The notes beneath the pieces are model-generated. The model had not been told where the DNA came from and did no database searches. It saw nothing but the letters and a program-made list of their open reading frames with translations. From contig NZ_CP146614.1 in the NCBI RefSeq assembly GCF_037094685.1, positions 682,001 through 746,000 on the forward strand: a stretch of DNA of 64,000 nt, given 5' to 3'. The position numbers were made by a program, and so were the translations under genes. The stretch is from Massilia sp. METH4 (GTDB taxonomy: Bacteria > Pseudomonadota > Gammaproteobacteria > Burkholderiales > Burkholderiaceae_D). Of the stretch, positions 35,981-44,700 are shown in pieces (position 1 is the stretch's first letter; each line of letters starts with the position of its first letter).

Positions 35981-36709
35981 ATGACAGCCACCAGTCCCTC
36001 AGCCGAGATCCCCGTTCCAGCGCGTGGCAAGGGCGAGCTGAAGATCCACCTGCGCAATATCCCCTTGCTGGCCAACCTGACGGAAGAGGAAATGCAGCGG
36101 GTCAAGGCCGACCTGCGCGTGCGCGCGTACGCCAAGCGCGACGTGATATGGCACAAGGACGGTGGCGGCGATGGCCTGTTGTTCCTGCTGACCGGGCAGC
36201 TGCAGGTGATCGACATTGCCGAGGATGGGCGCGCAATCGGCCTGCGCGCGCTGGCGCCCGGCGACTTCTTCGGCGAAATCGCGCTGATCAACAATGCTCC
36301 CCGCTCCGCTTCCGTGGTGGCGATGACGCCGGTGCTGGTAGGCTTCCTCCCGGCGCCGACGGCGCTGCACCTGTTTTCGCACTCGCCCTCGGTGGCGCGC
36401 CAGATGCTGCAGCACCTGGCGCAGAAGATCCAGCGCGATTCGGAATTGCGCGCCCTGCTCAGCATTAACAACACGACCAGGCGCATCTTCACCTATCTGT
36501 CGCTGATGGTGCGGCGCGATGCGCAGGGCCTGCCGGTGGTGGAAAACCTGCCCACCCACCAGGACATCGCCAACATGATCAACACGAGCCGCGAAACGGT
36601 CACGCGCGCGCTGCTGGCGCTGGCCCAGCAGGGCATCATCGAAAAGGAGCAGCACCGCCTCGTGATCCGCGATCCCGAGGCGCTGCGCCGCCTGGTACAC
36701 AGTTCCTAG
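35981..36709 (+). CDS. Crp/Fnr-family transcription regulator
   Basis: A 242-residue cytosolic regulator. Residues about 23-140 are a cyclic-nucleotide-binding domain with the phosphate-cassette-like FFGEIALINNAPRSASVVA (Gly98-Glu99, Arg108-Ser109), close to the cAMP pocket of E. coli CRP. The C-terminal winged helix has THQDIANMINTSRETVTRAL (about 192-211), where Arg204, Glu205 and Arg209 match the CRP recognition residues Arg180, Glu181 and Arg185. There are no Fnr-type cysteines. It should thus bind TGTGA-type half-sites such as the one at 34133. Start 35981 is chosen for AGAGG 6 nt upstream; 35957 is an alternative. Its TAG stop overlaps the left end of a 103-bp mobile-looking element. 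Confidence 0.9.
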   Translation: MTATSPSAEIPVPARGKGELKIHLRNIPLLANLTEEEMQRVKADLRVRAYAKRDVIWHKDGGGDGLLFLLTGQLQVIDIAEDGRAIGLRALAPGDFFGEIALINNAPRSASVVAMTPVLVGFLPAPTALHLFSHSPSVARQMLQHLAQKIQRDSELRALLSINNTTRRIFTYLSLMVRRDAQGLPVVENLPTHQDIANMINTSRETVTRALLALAQQGIIEKEQHRLVIRDPEALRRLVHSS

Positions 36710-36810
36710 AGCGCCTAACAAAACCCCCATGGCTGCGTTGCAGCGTCTCGCCGTACAGGTGTACTGTCTTCGACGCCTCGCCTTGCCCTGCGGGTTTTGT
36801 TAGGCGCTCT
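36708..36810. mobile_element. 103-bp MITE-like element, copy 2
   Basis: Same ends and length as the copy at 28236-28338, differing at one base in the interior (GCCTCGCC against GCCGCGCC). Its left end overlaps the last two bases of the regulator's stop codon, and its right end lies 24 nt before a TATAAT box. As RNA it can fold into a hairpin, so it may now separate regulator transcription from the polysaccharide operon. Confidence 0.75.
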
Positions 36811-36834
36811 TAGTCTTCGGGCAAGTTGTTGTAG

Positions 36835-36840
36835 TATAAT
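36835..36840 (+). promoter_or_regulatory. Perfect TATAAT -10 box ahead of the polysaccharide export cluster
   Basis: TATAAT lies in an AT-rich patch just downstream of the 103-bp element and about 100 nt before wzm. The -35 region is poor (GTCTTC at 16-nt spacing). It is the only good promoter signal for the long cluster that follows, until about 44.9 kb. Confidence 0.55.
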
Positions 36841-36878
36841 TTTGCGCTCGTTTAAACAGGCTAGCCGCCAGAGCGCAG

Positions 36879-36941
36879 ATGAACAGATCGATCACAATCC
36901 TCCCTGCCGTGCCGGCCGGCGCGCGCGCGGGCGCCGCATGA
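36879..36941 (+). CDS. Possible 20-codon leader peptide before wzm
   Basis: A short frame (MNRSITILPAVPAGARAGAA) starts in the leader of the operon, and its TGA overlaps the wzm ATG as ATGA. Such an overlap may couple wzm translation to the leader. With no homology to lean on, it may also be chance in a GC-rich leader. Confidence 0.25.
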   Translation: MNRSITILPAVPAGARAGAA

Positions 36942-37738
36942 AGGCGTTCGCCCTGGCGCGCGCGGCGTGGTCGTATCGCGGCTTCATCGCCGGCAGCGTG
37001 CGGCGGGAATTCCAGGCAAAGTATGGCAATGCGGTGCTCGGCGCGGCGTGGACGCTGCTCCAGCCGCTGGCGATGATCGTGGTCTACACGGTCATCTTTG
37101 CCGAGGTCATGCACACCAAGCTGCCCGGCAACACGTCGACCTTCGCCTACAGCATCTACCTGTGCGCCGGCATCCTCACCTGGGGCCTGTTCGCGGAAAT
37201 CCTGTCGCGCGCGCAAACGATGTTCATCGACAATGCGGGCCTGATCAAGAAAATCAGCTTCCCGCGCATCTGCCTGCCCGTCATCGTGGTGCTGTCCGCC
37301 CTATTGAACTTCGCCATCATCTTCGGCCTGTTCACGGCCTTCCTCGTCATCTCCGGCACATTCCCGGGGCTCGTGTTCGCCGCGATCCTGCCCGTGCTGC
37401 TGGTGCAGGTGTTGCTCGCGGTCGGCCTGGGCCTGCTGGTCGGCCTCCTCAACGTATTCTTCCGCGACGTGGGCCAGCTGTTCTCCATCCTGCTGCAATT
37501 CTGGTTCTGGTTCACGCCGGTGGTCTATCCCACGTCCATCCTGCCGGACCCGATCCGCGAGCTGCTGGTGTGGAATCCGATGGCGGCCGTGGTCGGCGCC
37601 TACCAGACGATCCTCGTCGACGCGCGCGCGCCGGACTGGGCATCGCTGCTGCCCGCCACGATCGCCGCCCTGGTGCTGTGCGTGCTGGGCTTGCACACGT
37701 TCCGGCGCCGCGCCGGTGAAATGGTGGATGAATTATGA
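36938..37738 (+). CDS. wzm: ABC-2 type polysaccharide exporter, permease (Wzm)
   Basis: A 266-residue inner-membrane permease of the ABC-2 family, with six hydrophobic helices. Its start region has the amphipathic SVRREFQAKYGNAVLGAAWTLLQPL (start of the family domain, shown here in parts: FQAKYGNAVLGAAW). Mid-protein it has GLIKKISFPRICLPVIVVLS, and near the end FWFTPVVYPTSILPDPIREL, all characteristic of O-antigen and capsule exporters. Met at 36938 is chosen; the upstream frame is Arg-rich and not membrane-like. It overlaps the ATPase gene by 4 nt (ATGA). Wzm and Wzt together move a complete lipid-linked glycan across the inner membrane. Confidence 0.93.
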   Translation: MKAFALARAAWSYRGFIAGSVRREFQAKYGNAVLGAAWTLLQPLAMIVVYTVIFAEVMHTKLPGNTSTFAYSIYLCAGILTWGLFAEILSRAQTMFIDNAGLIKKISFPRICLPVIVVLSALLNFAIIFGLFTAFLVISGTFPGLVFAAILPVLLVQVLLAVGLGLLVGLLNVFFRDVGQLFSILLQFWFWFTPVVYPTSILPDPIRELLVWNPMAAVVGAYQTILVDARAPDWASLLPATIAALVLCVLGLHTFRRRAGEMVDEL

Positions 37739-39012
37739 CCGGCAGCATCACCGTCCAGCAACTGGGCAAGGCTTACCGGCAATATCCGGCGCGCTGGTCG
37801 CGCCTGGCCGAGTGGGTGCTGCCCTTCCTCGGCCCGCGCCACCGGCTGCACTGGGTGTTGCAGGACATCGACTTCTCGATCGCGCCCGGCGAAGCCGTGG
37901 GCCTCATCGGCATCAACGGCGCCGGCAAGAGCACGCTGCTGAAGCTGATCACCGGTACCACCCAGCCGAGCGCGGGTGCCGTGCACGTGCATGGCCGCGT
38001 GGCGGCGCTGCTGGAACTGGGCCTGGGCTTCCAGCCCGACTTCACGGGCCGCGACAATGTGCTGATCGCCGGGCAACTGCTGGGGCTGGGCCTCGACGAA
38101 GTGCGTGCCCTGCTGCCCGAGATCCTCGCGTTCGCCGACATCGGCGAATACATCGACCAGCCGGTGCGCGTCTATTCCAGCGGCATGCAGATGCGCCTGG
38201 CCTTCGCCGTGGCCACCTGCGTGCGGCCCGACATCCTGATCGTCGACGAAGCACTGGCCGTGGGCGACGTGTTCTTCCAGCAAAAGTGCTTCGCCCGCAT
38301 CGAGAGTTTCATCAAGGCCGGCACCACGCTGCTGTTCGTGTCGCACAGCGCCGGCACGGTGCTCAATATCTGCGACCGCTGCATCTTCCTGCGCAACGGC
38401 CGCGTGGCCTTCGACGGCGCGCCGGCCGATGCGCTGGACCTGTACCAGGCAGAACTGCTCGGCCGGCTCGACCAGGCACCCGACCAGATCACGGTGCAGA
38501 CCGGGCAGCCGGCCCCGGTGCCGGCCGACATGACGGCGCTCGGCGGCAAGGCGGGCAGCATCACCACCCCGCTGGCCGATTGCGTGGGCGTGCGCCTGCT
38601 CGACGAGCGGGGCAACGAGCGCAACGCGCTGCTGGCCGACCAGCACGCCACGCTGCAGATCGATTACCTGATGCACCAGGCGGCCGACGATCCCCACGTG
38701 GGCTTCAAGATACGCAACCGTTTCGGCGCCGTGCTGTACGAGACGAACAGCTATTGCATGCGCCAGGCACCTGGCCCGGTTGCCGCCGGGAGCATCCTGA
38801 CGGCGCAGTTCACGATGCCGCTGTCCCTGTTCCCGGATGAATATACGATCACGGTCGGCTTGGGCGACGGCGGCTATGGCGAAGGCTCGTTCCGCCAGGT
38901 GCTCAACTACCTGCATGAAGTGACCAGCTTCGCCGTGCTGCAGAACCCGGATTCGCCCGTCTGGAGCGGTCTCGTCAACCTGGCGCCGCAACTCCGGCTC
39001 AGCCAACGCTAA
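37735..39012 (+). CDS. wzt: ABC-2 type polysaccharide exporter, ATPase with C-terminal glycan-binding domain (Wzt)
   Basis: A 425-residue ATPase. Walker A GINGAGKST is at 59-67, the signature VYSSGMQMRLAFAVATC near 143-159, Walker B ILIVDEALAVGD near 165-176 and the switch His in LFVSHSAGTV. From about residue 270 a separate beta-rich domain follows (GVRLLDERGNERNALLADQH, then HVGFKIRNRFGAVLYETNSY), as in Wzt proteins that read a terminal modification on the finished chain before export. In such systems a chain-end methyl or phosphate is the export mark. The methyltransferase-like genes that follow directly fit this. Confidence 0.93.
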   Translation: MTGSITVQQLGKAYRQYPARWSRLAEWVLPFLGPRHRLHWVLQDIDFSIAPGEAVGLIGINGAGKSTLLKLITGTTQPSAGAVHVHGRVAALLELGLGFQPDFTGRDNVLIAGQLLGLGLDEVRALLPEILAFADIGEYIDQPVRVYSSGMQMRLAFAVATCVRPDILIVDEALAVGDVFFQQKCFARIESFIKAGTTLLFVSHSAGTVLNICDRCIFLRNGRVAFDGAPADALDLYQAELLGRLDQAPDQITVQTGQPAPVPADMTALGGKAGSITTPLADCVGVRLLDERGNERNALLADQHATLQIDYLMHQAADDPHVGFKIRNRFGAVLYETNSYCMRQAPGPVAAGSILTAQFTMPLSLFPDEYTITVGLGDGGYGEGSFRQVLNYLHEVTSFAVLQNPDSPVWSGLVNLAPQLRLSQR

Positions 39013-39023
39013 CCCTATCTCCT

Positions 39024-40082
39024 ATGTCCGAACTGAGTTTCACCACCGCACCGACCGATCCGCACACCGAACTGGTGCGCGGCATGTACCGCGGCTTCCT
39101 TGGCCGCGAGCCGGATGCCCCCGGCCTCGCCCACTGGGTTGCGCGGCTGGGCGCCGGCACGGCCAGCAGCGAGCTGGTCGAGGCGATCATGGCCTCGCCC
39201 GAATACCTGAAGATCCAGGCCGGCCGCGCCCGGCATGCCGCGCTGCGCCAGGCCATGGCCGCGGCCGGTGTGCCGCTGCTCGGCCAGCCCCTGTCGATCG
39301 TCGACATCGGCGCGCAGGAACTGGAAGGCGAGCAGCACGTCTATGCGCCGTTGCAGGCGGCGGGGCTGCCGTGCCGCGTGACGGGTTTCGAACCGCAGGA
39401 AGACAAGATCGCCGCCAGCCTCGCGCGCCAGCCGGACGGCAGCCTGCGGCTGTACCCGACCTTCATCGGCGACGGCGGTACGCACACCTTCCACATCAAC
39501 AACGACGACGCCACGTCCTCGCTGCTGCCGCTGAACCGCCCGCTGACGGGGGAACTGGTCGACCTGAGCCACCTGGAAACCGTGCGCACCTTCGAGGTGG
39601 CCACGAGCCGGCTCGACGACGTGCTGAAGGATGACGGCACGGTCGACTTCCTGAAGCTGGACATCCAGGGCTTCGAGCTGCCCGCGCTGGAACATGCGCG
39701 CGAGGTGCTGGCCCGCACCAACGTCGTGCACTGCGAAGTGTCGTTCATGCCGATCTATGCCGGCCAGGCATTGTTCTCCGACATCGAGGCGCTGCTGCGC
39801 GCGGCCGGTTTCACGTTCATGGATTTCAGCTCGCTGTGCCGCTACCCGTACCACGGCGCGGCGCAAGGCGCCTCGCGCGACCGGCTCGGCTGGGGCGACG
39901 CGGTGTTCTTCCGCACCGGCGGCACGCTGGCGCCCCGCGACCTGCTGGCCCAGGCCCTCGTCGCGCTGCTGGTCTACGACAAGCCGTCGTATGCCGAACA
40001 CCTGGCGCGCCGCCACGACGTCGCCACCGGCGCGGCACTGGCCGCGCCCTTCGACGCACCTGCGCCGGGGGCAGCGCAATGA
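39024..40082 (+). CDS. DUF4214-FkbM methyltransferase fusion
   Basis: A 352-residue protein. Residues about 9-60 form a DUF4214 unit (ELVRGMYRGFLGREPDAPGL, then HWVARLGAGTASSELVEAIM). From about residue 90 an FkbM-type S-adenosylmethionine methyltransferase follows, with SIVDIGAQELEGEQHVYAPL as a divergent cofactor motif and FLKLDIQGFELPALEHA near residue 213 as the family signature. The cofactor loop DIGAQE differs from the usual DVGAN. FkbM enzymes O-methylate sugars or glycolipids. DUF4214 has no known role; it may anchor or orient the enzyme on the glycan. It starts 11 nt after wzt and overlaps the next gene by 4 nt. Confidence 0.85.
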   Translation: MSELSFTTAPTDPHTELVRGMYRGFLGREPDAPGLAHWVARLGAGTASSELVEAIMASPEYLKIQAGRARHAALRQAMAAAGVPLLGQPLSIVDIGAQELEGEQHVYAPLQAAGLPCRVTGFEPQEDKIAASLARQPDGSLRLYPTFIGDGGTHTFHINNDDATSSLLPLNRPLTGELVDLSHLETVRTFEVATSRLDDVLKDDGTVDFLKLDIQGFELPALEHAREVLARTNVVHCEVSFMPIYAGQALFSDIEALLRAAGFTFMDFSSLCRYPYHGAAQGASRDRLGWGDAVFFRTGGTLAPRDLLAQALVALLVYDKPSYAEHLARRHDVATGAALAAPFDAPAPGAAQ

Positions 40083-41767
40083 CCTTCATCACCTATGCAC
40101 AGAATGGCGAGGACGTGCTGCTGTGGCGCGCGCTCGGCCACATCCAGGGCGGCTTCTACGTGGACGTGGGCGCCAACGACCCGGTCGAGCATTCCGTCAC
40201 CCGGGCGTTCTATGACGCCGGCTGGTCCGGCATCAATATCGAGCCGCTGCCCTCGTTCCACCGGCGCTTCGAGGAACAGCGCCCGCGCGACATCAACCTG
40301 GCGATCGCCGCCGGCAGCGCCGAGGGCGAGCTGACACTGTACGACGTGCCCGCCGTGAACGGCTGGGCGTCGCCCGATGCCGGCGTGGCCGCGGCGCACC
40401 GCGCCGAAGGCTTCGATGTCGTGGAAATGACGGTTCCCGTGCGCACGCTCGACGCGGTCTGGGACGAACACGTGCGTGGCGACGTGCACTTCCTGAAGAT
40501 CGACGTCGAAGGCTTCGAGGCCGAAGTGCTGCGCGGTTTCGACCTGCGCCGCCACCGGCCATGGGTGCTGGTGGTCGAGGCCACGCTGCCGAACAGCCGC
40601 GTGACGAACCACGAGAAATGGGAACCGCTGGTCGTGGAGAACGGCTACCGCTTCGCCTGGTTCGACGGCCTGAACCGCTACTACGTGGCCGAGGAACATG
40701 CCGAGCTGCTGGCGGCGCTGACGGTGCAGCCGAACGTGTTCGACGATTACCTGTCGCATCACCTGGTGTACGAACGGGAGCAGGCCGCGGCAGCGCGCGC
40801 CGCGGCGGCCGCGGCGGGCGAGGCGCATGCGAATGCCGTGGCCGCATGGGAAGCGGCCAACGCGGCGCACGCGCATGCCGTGGCCGCGCTCGAGGCGGCG
40901 CAGCGCGACACGCGGTCCAAGCACGCCGACGTGCTGGCCGCGCACGAGCGCATCACCGAGCTCGATCGCATCGCACGCGACGGCCAGGCCGAACTCGCGG
41001 CGGCGCACGCGCGCATCGCCGAGCTCGATCGCACGGTGCAGGATGGCCGGGCCGAACTCGCGGCGGCGCACGGGCGCATCACCGAGCTCGATTACATGGT
41101 GCAGGATGGCCGGGCCGAACTTGCGGCGGCACGCGCGCGCATCACCGAGCTCGATCGCATGGTGCAGGATGGCCGGGGCGAACTCTCAGCGGCGCATGCG
41201 CGGATCGCCGAGCTCGATGGCCTCACGCGCGACGGCACGACCAAGCTCGCGACCGCGCGCGAGCGCATCGTCCAGCTCGACCGTGCCCTGCTGGACGGCG
41301 AGGAAAAATACGCGACATCGCAGCGGCAGCTGGGTGAAACGAGCGCGTATGCCGAGCTGCTGGAACGTGAACTGGCAGCGGCCAACCAGCGCACGCGCGA
41401 GGTGCAGCACCGGCTCGATGCGGTGCTGGCGAGCACCTCGTGGAAGATCACCGAACCGCTGCGCGCCGTCAACGCGGGCGAGTTCAAGCAGTGGGTGCGC
41501 TGGCGCACCTCGGCCCATGTGCGCGACACCGTCACGCGCCTGGTCGCCAACGAAAAACTGCGCCGCCGCGTCATTCCCATGCTGGCGCGCTTCCCCACGC
41601 TGAACGAACGGGTCGTCGACACCGTGGCGCGGCTCAAGCGCCGCCCGCCGGAAGTGCCGCAGGAAGCCCGCGAGGGAACGGTCGAGCCGAACCTGCGCGA
41701 CCTGCCCGTCTCGGCCCGCCGCGCCTTCGCCGACCTGTCCAAGCGCCCCCGTCCCCCGGAGTCCTGA
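40079..41767 (+). CDS. FkbM methyltransferase with long repeat-built coiled coil
   Basis: A 562-residue protein. Residues 1 to about 225 are an FkbM-type methyltransferase: GGFYVDVGANDPVEHSVTRA (about 24-43) for the cofactor, HFLKIDVEGFEAEVLRGFDL near 138-157 and a C-terminal WFDGLNRYYV. After an Ala-rich helix, residues about 281-406 are six tandem 21-residue units (typical unit GRAELAAAHGRITELDYMVQD), three heptads each, which should form a straight coiled coil. The last 120 residues are basic and resemble tails of rhamnosyl or methyl transferase chain regulators (STSWKITEPLRAV). Coiled-coil rulers fused to chain-terminating transferases (as in WbdD) set O-antigen length, so a length-control role is possible. 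Confidence 0.83.
   Translation: MTFITYAQNGEDVLLWRALGHIQGGFYVDVGANDPVEHSVTRAFYDAGWSGINIEPLPSFHRRFEEQRPRDINLAIAAGSAEGELTLYDVPAVNGWASPDAGVAAAHRAEGFDVVEMTVPVRTLDAVWDEHVRGDVHFLKIDVEGFEAEVLRGFDLRRHRPWVLVVEATLPNSRVTNHEKWEPLVVENGYRFAWFDGLNRYYVAEEHAELLAALTVQPNVFDDYLSHHLVYEREQAAAARAAAAAAGEAHANAVAAWEAANAAHAHAVAALEAAQRDTRSKHADVLAAHERITELDRIARDGQAELAAAHARIAELDRTVQDGRAELAAAHGRITELDYMVQDGRAELAAARARITELDRMVQDGRGELSAAHARIAELDGLTRDGTTKLATARERIVQLDRALLDGEEKYATSQRQLGETSAYAELLERELAAANQRTREVQHRLDAVLASTSWKITEPLRAVNAGEFKQWVRWRTSAHVRDTVTRLVANEKLRRRVIPMLARFPTLNERVVDTVARLKRRPPEVPQEAREGTVEPNLRDLPVSARRAFADLSKRPRPPES
40919..41296 (+). repeat. Six tandem 63-bp coding repeats
   Basis: Six consecutive 63-bp units encode the 21-residue coiled-coil units of the FkbM protein. 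Units 2 to 5 are closest to each other at DNA level (GCCGAACT-GCGGCG and GAGCTCGATCGCA recur), so the number could change by recombination. Not CRISPR: there are no spacers and the reading frame is kept. Confidence 0.85.
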
Positions 41768-41772
41768 ACCCC

Positions 41773-44700
41773 ATGCGCATCATCATCGACTTGCAGGCGT
41801 GCCAGCACGGCACGCCAGAGCAATGTGCCGCCGCGCGCGGCTTCGCCCTGCAGCTGGCCGAACAGGCCGCCGGGCACGACGTCTGGCTGGCCGCGAACGG
41901 CCATTTCCAGCACGATATCGCCGCCCTGCGCCAGGCGTTCCTGCCCTTCGTTCCCGAAGAAAAATTCTTCGTGTTCGAGGTCGCCGCGCCGGACGGCGAG
42001 CCGGGCACCGGCCGGCACTGGCTCGAGAAGGCTGCCGACGCCTTGCGCGCCGGCGCCTTCGCGACCCGCGCGCCGGACCTGGTGCTGGCGGCCGATTTCC
42101 GGACCGAACCCGCGCGCCACCTGGCGCAGGGCGCGGACCCCGCGCTCGTGCGTTGGACCAGCGTCGTCCGCGTAGGCGACGTGGCCGCCGTGAAGGCCGC
42201 CGCGCAACGTGGCGTAGCCCTGCTGGCGCCGCTGGCGCAGGCCGACCTGCTGCTGGCCGACACGGAGCAGGACCGCGCCCAGCTGGCTGCGCTGTTGCCG
42301 GACCGGACGGTCGCCATGGCGGCACCCGCCGACCTGTGGCCGCTGCTGGAAAGCGCGGCCGCCGCGCGCGCTACCGCGGCCGCCGCGCCGCCGCCGGCGC
42401 ACAAGCCGCGCCTGGCCTATATTTCCCCGCTGCCACCGGAAAAATCCGGCATCGCCGACTACAGCGCCGAACTGTTGCCCGAGCTGGCCCGTTACTACGA
42501 CGTGGACGTGGTGCTGGAGCAACCGGAACTGAATGCGCCGTGGGTGCAGGAAAACCTGGCCGTGCGCAGCGTGGCCTGGTTCGAGGAGCATGCGGACGAG
42601 TATGCGCACCGCCTCTACCATTTCGGCAACTCGCCGATGCACCAGCACATGTTCGCGCTGCTGGAGCGGCATCCCGGCGTCGTGGTGCTGCACGACTTCT
42701 ATCTCGGCAACATCCTGCACCGCATGGAAGATATCGGCTACCTGCCCAATGCGCTGCGCGACGGGCTGTTCCGCTCGCACGGCTTCGGTGCGCTGTTCGA
42801 CCTGGAACGCGAAGGCACTGCGGTAGTGTGGAAATACCCGTGCAACAAACCGGTTCTCGATGCCGCCACCGGCGTCATCGTGCACTCGGCATTCCCCGCC
42901 CAGCTGGCGCGGCAGTGGTACGGGCCCGACGCGGCCGCCAACTGGCACACGCTGCCGCTGCTGCGCGGCCATCCGGGCGGCGACCGCGCCGCCTTGCGCC
43001 AGGCGGCCCGCGACCGGCTGGGACTGAAGCCGGAAGATTTCCTCGTCTGTTCGTTCGGCCTGCTGGGCCCGACCAAGCTGAACCATCGCCTCGTCGATGC
43101 CTGGCTGGCCTCGCCGCTGATGGCGGAGGCGCATGCCCGCCTGGTCTTCGTCGGCGAACTGAGCGCGGATGCCTACGCGCGCGAACTGAACGCCAAGCTG
43201 AGCGCCCGCCATACGGAAGGCCGTATCGTCGTCACGGGCTTCGTGTCGCAGGAGGAGTACCAGACTTACCTGATGGCATGCGATGCCGCCGTCCAGCTGC
43301 GCAACAACACGCGCGGCGAAACCTCGGCCGCCGTGCTGGACTGCATGCTGCACGGCTTGCCCACGGTCATCAACGCGCATGGCGCAATGGCCGAGCTGCC
43401 TGCCGACGTGCTCATCAAGCTGGAAGACCAGTTCGCCACGGCGGACCTGGAAGCGGCACTGCTCGACCTGTACCGCAACCCGGCCCGGCGCGCGCACCTG
43501 GGCGAGCTGGCGGCCGCTTACATCGCCACGCACCACGCCCCGGCCCAGGTGGGCGCGCAATACCACGCCACGCTGGAGCGCATTGCGCAAGACAATCCGC
43601 TGCTGCACTACCGCCGCCAGGTGCGGGCGCTGCAGGAACTGATGCCGCCCACCGAGCCACCGGAGGACGACCTGCTGCGCTGCGCACGGGCGCTGGCGGC
43701 GAACCAGCCGGCCCGCGGCCCGCGCCAGTTGCTGGTGGACGTGTCGGCCATGGTGCAGACCGACCTGCGCACGGGCATCCAGCGCGTGGTGCGCAGCATC
43801 CTGCACGCCCTGCTGGCCGAGCCGCCTGCCGGCTTCATCGTGGAACCGGTATACAGCCCTGGCAACCGGCAACCGTACCGTTACGCGCGGGCCTGGCTGC
43901 AGCGCGGCCTCGTCACGCCCGTGCACGGGCTGGACGATGCGCCGATCGAGCTGCATGCGGGCGACATCTTCCTCGGCCTGGACTTGATGATGCACGGGGT
44001 ACACACGAACCGCGCCCTGCTGCAGAGCTACCGCAACCGCGGCGTGCACGTGCATTTCGTCGTCTACGACCTGCTGCCCGTGCTCAAGCCGGCCTTCTTC
44101 CCGTTCGGCTCCGACAAGGTGTTCGCCGACTGGCTCGACACGATCGGCACCGTGTCGGACGGCATCGTGGCGATCTCGCGGGCCGTGGCCGACGAGCTGG
44201 CGGACTGGTACGAGAAGCATCCGCCGATCCGTGTGGCCCCGTTGCAACTGGGCTACTTCCATCTGGGCGCGGACATCGAGGCGAGCGCGCCCACCGCCGG
44301 CCTGCCAGCGGACGCGGAAACGCTGCTGGCCACGCTGTCGACGCGGCCGGGTTTCCTGATGGTCGGCACGCTGGAACCCCGCAAGGGCCACCGCCAGGTC
44401 GTCGACGCCTTCGACCTGCTGTGGCGCGACGGCCAGGAAGTCAACCTGGTCATCGTGGGCAAGAAGGGGTGGATGGTCGACGACCTGGCCGAGCGTCTCG
44501 AGAACCATCCCGAACTGGGCAAGCGGCTGTTCTGGCTGCAGGGCGCCTCGGACGAGCTGCTGCAAAAGCTCTACCAGTCAGCCGCCTGCCTGCTGGCGCC
44601 TTCTGAAGGCGAGGGCTTCGGCCTGCCGCTGATCGAGGCGGCCCAGCACCAGATCCCGATCATCGCGCGCGCGCTTCCCGTGTTCCGCGAAGTGGCCGGC

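Noticed and set aside
40919..41296. Tandem repeats considered as a CRISPR array
   Set aside because: Units are contiguous with no unique spacers and keep a reading frame that encodes coiled-coil heptads.
41092..44565. A 1157-codon minus-strand open frame
   Set aside because: Antisense to the large glycosyltransferase and FkbM genes; the composition is that of a shadow frame.
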